Shown one piece after another: positions 1 through 5,271 of a stretch of DNA of 5,397 nucleotides. The notes beneath the pieces are model-generated. The model had not been told where the DNA came from, did no database searches, and worked only from the letters and a program-made list of their open reading frames with translations. The number at the start of each line of letters is the position of its first letter. The first letter of the stretch is position 1. The position numbers were made by a program, and so were the translations under genes. The DNA comes from Pseudomonadota bacterium (lineage in GTDB: Bacteria > Pseudomonadota > Alphaproteobacteria > Rhizobiales > Methylopilaceae), in the NCBI GenBank assembly GCA_023389135.1, contig JAEWEX010000069.1, positions 1-5,397 of the forward strand, read 5' to 3'.

Positions 1-385
1 CCGCGGTCTTCTTGTCGATCAGGTAGCCCTCCAGCGCGCCGCCGACCGCGACATTTCCGACCTGCTCCGCGCCGTTGGAGAACGTCGCCTCGTAGGTGTT
101 GTGAAGCGGGAACCAGCCATTGACCCAGAAGTCCACGTCGCCCTGCGACACCGCCTGGTAGAAGATCGGCGCGTCCAGCGTCTTCGGGTCGGCGACGTCG
201 TAGCCGAGTTCCTCCAGCAGCTTGGCGTAGATCGCGGCATGGAACCAGCCGGTGTCCCAGGTGGCGCGGGCGGGCGTGACGCTGACGCCCTCGCCGGGCT
301 TGTCCTGCGCCATGGCGGGGGCGGCTGCCGCGATCAGGATCGCGGTGGCGGCGCCGGCCATCAGCGTGCGTGCGGTTCGGTTCAT
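1..385 (-). CDS. proX: Glycine betaine/proline-type ABC transporter substrate-binding protein, partial (3' end outside window)
   Basis: This is the periplasmic solute-binding subunit of an osmoprotectant importer (OpuAC/ProX family). The first 128 codons are present; the C-terminal majority lies beyond the left edge. Residues 1-26 form a clear Sec signal peptide: basic MNRTAR, a hydrophobic Ala/Leu/Ile core, then A-M-A before Q27. The mature part resembles E. coli ProX as I recall it: 'LEELGY' (58-62), 'VNGWFPLH' (88-95, aligning with the segment around ligand-binding Trp65 of E. coli ProX, here W91), and 'GYLIDKKTA' (120-128), almost identical to E. coli. W43, W47 and W87 are further aromatic residues; their role in binding a quaternary ammonium group is inference. 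The ATG lies two bases after the proW stop and has a strong Shine-Dalgarno inside the end of proW, so it is probably translationally coupled. The exact ligand (betaine, proline betaine, choline or another) cannot be told from this part. Confidence 0.9.
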   Translation of the reverse strand, partial: MNRTARTLMAGAATAILIAAAAPAMAQDKPGEGVSVTPARATWDTGWFHAAIYAKLLEELGYDVADPKTLDAPIFYQAVSQGDVDFWVNGWFPLHNTYEATFSNGAEQVGNVAVGGALEGYLIDKKTA

Positions 386-387
386 GT

Positions 388-1371
388 TCAGGCTCCTTTT
401 GCTTGGGTTCCGGCAGGCGCGGAGCCGCGCCCGCCGCTGGGTGTGCCGGCGGCGTCCGGCACGGGCGTGCCGGAGGGCCGGGAGAACAGGCCGCGCAGGG
501 ACAGGCCCGACGGCTGCCTGTCCGGCTCGGCCAGTCCCTGGGTGATGCGGTCGAGGATGATGGCGATCAGCACGATGCCGAGGCCGCCCACCGAGGCGAG
601 GCCGATGTCGAGGCGGCCGATGCCCTGGAACACGGTGAGCCCGAGCCCGCCCGCGCCGATCAGCGCCGCGATCACCACCATGGACAGCGACAGCATCAGG
701 GTCTGGTTGAGACCGGCCATGATCGAGCGCAGCGCCAGCGGCAGCTGCACCTCCCACAGCACCTGCCGCGGCGTCGAGCCGAAGGCGTAGCCCGCCTCCA
801 CCATCTCGGAGGGCACCTGCCGGATGCCGAGATTGGTCAGACGCACCACGGGCGGCATGGCGAAGATGATGGTCGCGATGACGCCCGGCACGATGCCGAC
901 GCCGAACAGCATGACCACCGGCACCAGATAGACGAAGGCGGGCGTGGTCTGCATGATGTCCAGCACCGGCCTCAGCCCGTTGGCGAAGCGGTCGCTGCGG
1001 CCGGCGAGTATCCCCAGCGGGATGCCGATCACCGCGCAGACGAACACGGCCGTCACCACCATGGCGAGCGTCGTCATGGTCTGGTCCCACACCCCGACGA
1101 GGTCGAGCACCACCAGGGAGATCGCGGTGAAGATCGCGACGCTGCGGCCGGCGGTGCGCCACGCCGCCAGCGCCAGCAGGATCGTGAACACCCAGAACGG
1201 CGTCGCCAGCAGCACCGCCTCGATGCCGTTGAGCAGCTGCGAGACCGGCCACTGCATGGCCCGGAACGCGGGCCGGAAGTTCGACACAACCACGTCGCGG
1301 ACGAAGGTCTGCATCCAGTCGTCGAACGGGATCTTGCCGATCCAGTCGGAGGGTCTGAGGAGGTCGGCCAT
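388..1371 (-). CDS. proW: Glycine betaine/proline-type ABC transporter permease
   Basis: This is the inner-membrane permease subunit of the ProVWX importer, 327 residues. Hydrophobic segments lie at about 57-75, 78-95, 100-124, 145-175, 222-243 and 258-275, with a hydrophilic N-terminal region (1-56). The ABC permease 'EAA' coupling loop, which contacts the ATPase, is visible at 192-211: E192-A193-G194, then the closing L210-P211. 'QTTPAFVYLVPVVMLFG' (141-157) and 'LIGAGGLG' (237-244) are typical of the ProW/OpuAB family. After 'LDRITQG' (273-279), where family members usually end soon, a Gly/Pro/Ser/Ala-rich tail of about 47 residues follows; part of it ('GLFSRP', 294-299) resembles the end of E. 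coli ProW. The start is the ATG at 1371. An AAAGGA element lies 13 bases upstream, farther than usual. proV ends 44 bases upstream and proX begins 2 bases downstream, giving one operon. Confidence 0.94.
   Translation of the reverse strand: MADLLRPSDWIGKIPFDDWMQTFVRDVVVSNFRPAFRAMQWPVSQLLNGIEAVLLATPFWVFTILLALAAWRTAGRSVAIFTAISLVVLDLVGVWDQTMTTLAMVVTAVFVCAVIGIPLGILAGRSDRFANGLRPVLDIMQTTPAFVYLVPVVMLFGVGIVPGVIATIIFAMPPVVRLTNLGIRQVPSEMVEAGYAFGSTPRQVLWEVQLPLALRSIMAGLNQTLMLSLSMVVIAALIGAGGLGLTVFQGIGRLDIGLASVGGLGIVLIAIILDRITQGLAEPDRQPSGLSLRGLFSRPSGTPVPDAAGTPSGGRGSAPAGTQAKGA
393..400 (-). promoter_or_regulatory. Ribosome binding site of proX, inside the end of proW
   Basis: On the minus strand AAAAGGAG ends 7 bases before the proX ATG, a near-ideal Shine-Dalgarno and the best in the operon. 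It lies within the last codons of proW. This fits a binding protein made in excess over the membrane and ATPase subunits, with ribosomes finishing proW able to reinitiate; the excess is inference. Confidence 0.8.
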
Positions 1372-1415
1372 GGTCGGCGCCCCGTCCTTTCTGCTTGGCC
1401 CGGCTTAGGGCTGGT

Positions 1416-2612
1416 TCAGGCGGCGTTGCGATTGCCGGCAAGTTCGGCCAGGAGATCGAGCGGCCGCACCACGCCGCGCAGGCGCCCGGTGCCGTCGATC
1501 ACGGCGATCGGCAGGTTGCGCTCGCAGGCCTCGAAGCTGTCGGCCAGCGTCGCCGACATCTCCACGGTGGAGAATTCGCGGCGCACCACGTCTCGGAAGT
1601 CCCGGCTCCCCGCCTTGACGAGCCGCGTCACGTCGTCCTCCAGGAGCATGCCGACCGGCTTGCCGTGGGAGCAGGTGACGAACACCTCCGAGCAGTCGGG
1701 CTGGCGCAGCGCCGCGATGACGCGCTCCGGCTGCACCTTGTCCTCGCTCCAGCGGGTCGCGTCGCGCATCACCCGGTCGACCGTCACCACCCGGGTGCGG
1801 TCCACGTCCCGGGTGAAGGCGGCGACGTAGGGATCGGCCGGGGCGTTGACGATCTCGTCGGTGGTGCCGACCTGGACGAACCGCCCCTCCTTCATGATGG
1901 CGATGCGGTCGCCCAGCTTCAGCGCCTCGTTGAGGTCGTGCGTGATGAAGATGATCGACTTGTGGAACCGGTCCTGAAGCTCGATCAGGTCGTCCTGCAT
2001 GTCGCGGCGGATCAGCGGGTCGAGTGCGGAGAACGGCTCGTCCATCAGCAGCACGTCGGTGTCGGTGGCGAGCGCGCGGGCGATGCCGACGCGCTGCTTC
2101 ATGCCGCCGGACAGCGCATCCGGGGGGCTGTCGGCCCATTGCGCCAGGCTCACCATGTCCAGCGCCTCGAGCGCCTTGGCCCGGCGGACGTCCGGCTTCA
2201 CGCCCTTGATCTTGAGCCCGTACTCGACGTTCTCGGAGACCGACTTGTGGGGGAAGAGCGCGAAATGCTGGAACACCATGGCGAGCTTGGCCAGCCGCAG
2301 TTCCCGCAGTTCCTCCGCGGACGCGGCCGTGACGTCGCGGCCGTCGACCAGCACCTGGCCCTCGGTCGGCTCGATCAGGCGGTTGATGCAGCGGATCAGG
2401 GTCGACTTGCCCGAGCCCGACAGGCCCATGACCACGAAGGTCTCCCCGGCCGCGACCTCGAACGAGACCTCGCGCACCCCGATGGTCTGGCCGGTCGCGG
2501 CGCGGACATCCTCGCGGCTCTGCCCGTCCTTCATGGCGTCCAGCGCCGCCGCAGGGGCGTCGCCGAAGATCTTGGTGAGGCCGCGGACCTCGACTTTCGC
2601 AGGTGTCGTCAT
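1416..2612 (-). CDS. proV: Glycine betaine/proline-type ABC transporter ATP-binding protein with CBS domains
   Basis: This is the ATPase subunit of the importer, 398 residues from the chosen start MTTPAKVEV. The nucleotide-binding domain shows Walker A GLSGSGKST (63-71), the Q-loop glutamine at about 115, the signature LSGGMKQ (167-173), Walker B VLLMDEP (187-193) and the switch histidine in ITHD (225). The 'ALDAMKDGQSREDVRAATG' insert near the N-terminus (about 23-41) is characteristic of ProV/OpuAA. Residues from about 273 to the end form a tandem CBS region, which in OpuA-type transporters gates activity by ionic strength. The strongly acidic C-terminal tail of some OpuA proteins is absent; this one ends ELAGNRNAA. 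An upstream in-frame ATG at 2693 would add 27 residues with no family resemblance and no Shine-Dalgarno, so 2612 is preferred, although its own GGGGAG sits only 2 bases from the ATG. First gene of the proVWX operon. Confidence 0.94.
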   Translation of the reverse strand: MTTPAKVEVRGLTKIFGDAPAAALDAMKDGQSREDVRAATGQTIGVREVSFEVAAGETFVVMGLSGSGKSTLIRCINRLIEPTEGQVLVDGRDVTAASAEELRELRLAKLAMVFQHFALFPHKSVSENVEYGLKIKGVKPDVRRAKALEALDMVSLAQWADSPPDALSGGMKQRVGIARALATDTDVLLMDEPFSALDPLIRRDMQDDLIELQDRFHKSIIFITHDLNEALKLGDRIAIMKEGRFVQVGTTDEIVNAPADPYVAAFTRDVDRTRVVTVDRVMRDATRWSEDKVQPERVIAALRQPDCSEVFVTCSHGKPVGMLLEDDVTRLVKAGSRDFRDVVRREFSTVEMSATLADSFEACERNLPIAVIDGTGRLRGVVRPLDLLAELAGNRNAA

Positions 2613-2895
2613 CTCTCCCCGGGGGTGCGGGATATAGAGAAACCGGCCGATGCGCGCTTGCTGGGCCGCGCCGACAGCTCCATGGGTGATCATTTGATGG
2701 AGACGAACATAGCCGCTCGGGGAACGGATTTAAACCTTCGAGCCCGAAAGAATTTTGCTATTTCTGGCTAAACAGCTGATTTCAAAAGAAGACTTTATGG
2801 CAAAATCTGGCGCTCGACCCGCCTGTCCTGGCGTGCGACCGCAGCGAGACGCGGCAGGCCGGCATCATCGGAAAAGGAGTGCAGAAAAAGGCCGC
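2613..2895 (-). promoter_or_regulatory. Intergenic region upstream of proV; likely holds the proVWX promoter
   Basis: No gene is supported in these 283 bases. The composition changes sharply: about 2750-2810 is rich in A/T runs (for example AATTTT at 2751-2756 and TTCAAAAGAAG at 2781-2791) in an otherwise very GC-rich window, as expected for a promoter. The best minus-strand candidate is a TTGAAA -35 (2785-2780) with a poor -10 around 2762-2756 (AATAGC at 17 bases or ATAGCA at 18). That would give an untranslated leader of roughly 140 bases before proV. An inverted repeat ATTTTGC/GCAAAAT (2752-2758 and 2800-2806) flanks the -35/-10 candidate, and a small near-palindrome TTCG-AGCC-CGAA sits at 2737-2748. 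Either could be an operator. I recognise no known regulator site. Confidence 0.5.
2756..2785 (-). promoter_or_regulatory. Candidate sigma-70-type promoter for proVWX
   Basis: TTGAAA at 2785-2780 matches five of six bases of the -35 consensus TTGACA. The -10 at 17-18 base spacing is weak (AATAGC or ATAGCA). It lies in the only AT-rich patch upstream of proV and points toward proV. The weak -10 would fit an activated or stress-sigma promoter, but this is inference and the exact position is uncertain. Confidence 0.2.
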
Positions 2896-2902
2896 TCAGC
2901 GG
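2885..2902 (-). terminator. Possible short intrinsic terminator at the end of the TPR gene
   Basis: Read on the minus strand, CCGC-TGA-GCGG forms a four-base-pair stem whose three-base loop is the stop codon of the TPR gene, followed by CC and then TTTTT (2889-2885). The stem is short for a rho-independent terminator, so efficiency may be low. Placement at the end of a transcription unit, just before the AT-rich proV upstream region, is what supports it. Confidence 0.35.
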
Positions 2903-3768
2903 ATGGCGTAGCTCTGGCCGTACTGGCCGCCGACGCGGGCGAAGGCCTGACGGGCCTGCTCGTTGCCGTTGTCGATCTGGAGCGCGCGCGACAGCGACCC
3001 GCGCGCCCGCTCCTGGTCGCCGGCCATCTCGTAGGCCAGGCCCCGTCCGGTCCAGGCGTCGACATTCTGGGCATCGAGATTGATCGCCGCGGTGAAATCC
3101 TCCGCGGCCGTGCGGCCATCGCCCAGCGCAAGATAGCTGGTGCCGCGGGCGATGTGGGGCGGGGCCGCGTTGACGTCGGCCGCGATCGCCGCCGTGAAGT
3201 CGTCGATGGCGAACTGGTGCTGGCCCTGCGCCTGGTAGATCAGGCCGCGATTGTGAAACGCCTGGGCGTTGGTGCGGTCGATCTCGATGGCCCGCTGATA
3301 GTCCGCAAGCGCGAGCGGGAACTGGTTGGCCTGGCGGTAGACATTGCCGCGTCCGACCAGCGCCGGGGCATAGGCGGGATCGGACTGGATCGCGCGCTCG
3401 TAGTCCTGCAGCGCGGCATCGGTGTTTCCGAGTTCGCGATGGGCCAGCGCGCGGTTGGAATAGGCCTTGGCGAAGCGGGGATCGCGCTGCAGCGCCTGGG
3501 TGAAGTCCTCGATGGCCTCGCGATACTTCCCGAGCCGCGCCTGCGCCACGCCGCGGGTGTTGTAGGCTTCGGGGTCGGACGGGTTGTTCTCCACCACCGT
3601 CGACAGCGAGGCGATGTTCACCTGCTGGGCGGCGTAGACCTGCGGGTCGACCGCAACCGACGACTGGCCCACCGTCTCGCAGCCGGCAAGCGCGAGCCCG
3701 GCCAGCAGCGCCGTGGAACGGAGAAGATGCGCGTTGGGAAAACGCGGAGCCGCCTGGAGGATCGCCAT
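2896..3768 (-). CDS. TPR-repeat lipoprotein
   Basis: A 290-residue exported lipoprotein. The N-terminus has a hydrophobic segment (about 18-29) ending in the lipobox L27-A28-G29-C30, so the mature protein should be lipidated on C30; E31 at +2 would favour sorting to the outer membrane. After a linker (31-64) come six contiguous TPR units of exactly 34 residues: 65-98, 99-132, 133-166, 167-200, 201-234 and 235-268. Each has the typical small residues and a closing helix such as 'AIEDFTQALQRDP'. TPR arrays bind protein partners; the partner is unknown. NlpI-like adaptor roles in envelope maintenance are possible but unproven. The start is the ATG at 3768, because it places the signal peptide correctly; the Shine-Dalgarno is weak (GAG about 7 bases upstream). 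The frame stays open back to 4167, but that part only shadows rpsU. rpsU ends 86 bases upstream on the same strand, so co-transcription is plausible. Confidence 0.9.
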   Translation of the reverse strand: MAILQAAPRFPNAHLLRSTALLAGLALAGCETVGQSSVAVDPQVYAAQQVNIASLSTVVENNPSDPEAYNTRGVAQARLGKYREAIEDFTQALQRDPRFAKAYSNRALAHRELGNTDAALQDYERAIQSDPAYAPALVGRGNVYRQANQFPLALADYQRAIEIDRTNAQAFHNRGLIYQAQGQHQFAIDDFTAAIAADVNAAPPHIARGTSYLALGDGRTAAEDFTAAINLDAQNVDAWTGRGLAYEMAGDQERARGSLSRALQIDNGNEQARQAFARVGGQYGQSYAIR

Positions 3769-3784
3769 GGTCCGCTCAGTGACC

Positions 3785-3798
3785 CGCCGAATACGGCG
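3785..3798 (-). other. Small hairpin just upstream of the TPR gene start
   Basis: CGCCG-TATT-CGGCG on the minus strand forms a perfect five-base-pair stem with a four-base loop. It ends 16 bases before the TPR gene ATG, next to the expected ribosome binding site. It could affect translation or mRNA stability. A stem this short also arises by chance in GC-rich DNA. Confidence 0.3.
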
Positions 3799-3810
3799 AG
3801 ATTGGGACGA

Positions 3811-3842
3811 GCCCGTGCCGGAGCGGGCGCGGCGCGCCGCGC
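3811..3842 (-). other. GC-rich palindrome and competing hairpin downstream of rpsU
   Basis: Positions 3827-3842 are a perfect 16-base palindrome (GCGCGGCG/CGCCGCGC) beginning 12 bases after the rpsU stop codon. In RNA it can fold as GCGCGG-CGCG-CCGCGC. An adjacent inverted repeat, GCCCG (3824-3828) with CGGGC (3811-3815) on the minus strand, shares two bases with it, so the two folds partly compete. No T-tract follows, so this is not a classical intrinsic terminator. It may stabilise the rpsU 3' end, or attenuate or process the transcript before the TPR gene. Confidence 0.4.
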
Positions 3843-3854
3843 ACCGCGCCGGGA

Positions 3855-4079
3855 TCACTTCTTGCGGCGATTCGGCACGACGCCTTCGCGCTGGGCGCGC
3901 TTGCGGGCCAGCTTGCGGGCGCGGCGGACGGCTTCCGCCTTCTCGCGCGCCTTCTTCTCCGACGGCTTCTCGTAATGGCCACGAAGCTTCATTTCGCGGA
4001 AGATGCCTTCGCGCTGCATCTTCTTCTTGAGCGCCTTGAGCGCCTGGTCGACATTGTTGTCGCGAACGAGAACCTGCAC
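3855..4079 (-). CDS. rpsU: 30S ribosomal protein S21
   Basis: Small-subunit ribosomal protein S21, 74 residues, which sits near the 3' end of 16S rRNA on the platform and in E. coli is needed for normal initiation on mRNAs. The sequence is highly typical: N-terminal [20 protein letters not shown], then '[34 protein letters not shown]' split across the middle of the protein (about 24-56), and a very basic C-terminal tail ending in NRRKK. The start codon is GTG (4079-4077), not ATG; no ATG lies at the conserved N-terminus, and translation from the GTG gives exactly the family's usual first residues. AAGGA lies 6 bases upstream. The gene is divergent from kdsD and is followed on the same strand by the TPR lipoprotein gene. 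Confidence 0.97.
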   Translation of the reverse strand: MQVLVRDNNVDQALKALKKKMQREGIFREMKLRGHYEKPSEKKAREKAEAVRRARKLARKRAQREGVVPNRRKK

Positions 4080-4284
4080 GGGTCGTCCTTCTGGTCTGGC
4101 CGTCTGGCGGATAAAAGATAGCGGGCGCCGCCGAAGCGCCGCTGCCGATTTGCGGCGTGTCTAGCAAAAGCCGCGGCCCGTGTCCATTGCGCCGCCACCG
4201 CCGATCCGGCCCGTCGCTCTGGCCCCGGCGGCGCCGGCCGTGCTACCTGTCGCCCGCCTCCGACGCACCGGCACAGATCTCCCC
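4080..4284. other. Divergent intergenic region between rpsU and kdsD
   Basis: These 205 bases should hold the rpsU promoter (minus) and the kdsD promoter (plus). The only AT-rich stretch is around 4111-4120 (ATAAAAGATA); on the minus strand it offers a TATCTT-like -10 for rpsU, but no convincing -35 is found 16-18 bases upstream. A GGCGC/GCGCC hairpin lies at about 4124-4140. On the plus strand a frame joined to kdsD is open from a GTG at 4180 after an in-frame TAG at 4162; its translation is Pro/Ala-rich and unlike KdsD family N-termini, so I treat it as non-coding leader. No clear kdsD promoter or Shine-Dalgarno is visible. Confidence 0.45.
4086..4090 (-). promoter_or_regulatory. Ribosome binding site of rpsU deciding the GTG start
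   Basis: AAGGA on the minus strand, 6 bases before the GTG at 4079-4077. Its spacing is ideal and confirms GTG as the initiation codon of S21. Confidence 0.75.
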
Positions 4285-5271
4285 ATGCAGGCGCCGCACC
4301 TCGCCGATTCAGTCATCCGCTCCGCCGCACGGCGCACCCTCGCCGTGGAAGGCGCGGGCCTCGCCCTGCTCGCGGGCGCCCTGGACGGTCCGCTGGGCGC
4401 GGCGGTCGAGCAGGCGGTGGAGCTGATCCGCGCCGCCCGCGGCCGGGTCATCGTCTCCGGCATCGGCAAGAGCGGCCATGTCGGGCGCAAGATCGCCGCC
4501 ACCTTCGCCTCCACCGGCACGCCGGCCTATTTCGTCCACCCCAGCGAAGCCAGCCACGGCGATCTCGGCATGGTCACCGCCGACGATGTGGTGCTGGCGA
4601 TCTCCTGGTCGGGCGAGACCCGCGAGCTGTCCGACGTGGTCAGCCATGCCTCCCGCTTCGCGGTGCCGCTGATCGCCATCACCTCCAATCCCGAAAGCGC
4701 GCTCGGCCGCGCGGCCACGGCGGCGCTGATCCTGCCGAAGGCCGCGGAAGCCTGTCCGCACGGGCTCGCCCCCACCACCTCCACCACCATGCAGCTCGCG
4801 CTGGGCGATGCGCTGGCGGTGGCGCTGCTGGAGGCCCGCGGCTTCAGCGCGCAGGATTTCCGTGTGTTCCACCCGGGCGGCAAGCTTGGCGCGATCCTGT
4901 CCTACGTCCGCGACCTGATGCACGCCGGCGACGAGCTGCCGCTGGTCGCGCGCGGCACGCCGATGTCCGACGCCATCCTGGTCATGACGGCCAAGAGCTT
5001 CGGCTGCGTCGGCGTGGTGGAGGCGGACGGACGGCTGGCCGGCATCGTGACCGACGGCGACCTGCGCCGCCACATGGGCGCCGACCTGCTGGCGCGGGCG
5101 GTGGACGACGTGATGACGCCGGGTCCGCGCACCGTCGCCCCCGACACGCTGGCGACCGCCGCCATCGAGATCGCCAACCGCTCCAAGATCACCACGCTGT
5201 TCGTGGTGGAGGCCGGCTGCCCGGTCGGCATCGTCCACGTTCGCGACCTGCTGCGCGTCGGCGCCGGCTGA
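4285..5271 (+). CDS. kdsD: Arabinose-5-phosphate isomerase (KdsD/KpsF family)
   Basis: Cytoplasmic enzyme interconverting ribulose 5-phosphate and arabinose 5-phosphate, the entry step of Kdo synthesis for lipopolysaccharide. From the ATG at 4285 the protein is 328 residues, the same as E. coli KdsD as I recall it. The SIS domain (about 40-180) carries GIGKSGHVGRKIAATFASTGTP (59-80, in two overlapping blocks) and HGDLGM (91-96). The four residues implicated in E. coli catalysis (K59, E111, E152, H193) all have counterparts shifted by three: K62, E114, E155 and H196. Two CBS domains follow (about 207-264 and 273-327), with TDGDLRRHM (256-264) and VHVRDLL (317-323). 'ISWSGET' (106-112) replaces the enterobacterial 'ISNSGES', as in rhizobial homologues. 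No Shine-Dalgarno precedes the ATG; in-frame GTGs at 4180 and 4240 are alternative starts but add low-complexity Pro/Ala sequence. KpsF and GutQ are paralogues of the same activity, so the symbol is a family-level choice. Confidence 0.93.
   Translation: MQAPHLADSVIRSAARRTLAVEGAGLALLAGALDGPLGAAVEQAVELIRAARGRVIVSGIGKSGHVGRKIAATFASTGTPAYFVHPSEASHGDLGMVTADDVVLAISWSGETRELSDVVSHASRFAVPLIAITSNPESALGRAATAALILPKAAEACPHGLAPTTSTTMQLALGDALAVALLEARGFSAQDFRVFHPGGKLGAILSYVRDLMHAGDELPLVARGTPMSDAILVMTAKSFGCVGVVEADGRLAGIVTDGDLRRHMGADLLARAVDDVMTPGPRTVAPDTLATAAIEIANRSKITTLFVVEAGCPVGIVHVRDLLRVGAG

Noticed and set aside
370..1830. Long plus-strand open frame of 486 codons opposite proW and the end of proV
   Set aside because: It is antisense to two clear ABC transporter genes, its translation is dominated by Arg, His, Gly, Asp and Ala without any domain, and such frames are expected opposite high-GC genes.
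1405..2139. Second minus-strand frame (244 codons) inside proV, which might have hinted at a frameshifted or overlapping gene
   Set aside because: proV itself is intact in one frame through all ATPase motifs and both CBS domains; the other frame is an Arg-rich shadow.
1395..2771. Plus-strand open frame of 458 codons opposite proV
   Set aside because: The predicted protein is a His/Arg/Asp/Gly-rich mirror of proV codon bias, with no motif and no ribosome binding site.
2755..3975. Plus-strand open frame of 406 codons opposite the TPR gene
   Set aside because: Its apparent repeats are the antisense image of the TPR repeats; the sense strand has a lipobox and six TPR units, so it is the real gene.
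3769..4167. 133-codon N-terminal extension of the TPR gene running across rpsU
   Set aside because: It reads rpsU in the wrong frame and gives an Arg/Pro-rich sequence; the signal peptide and lipobox fix the start at 3768.
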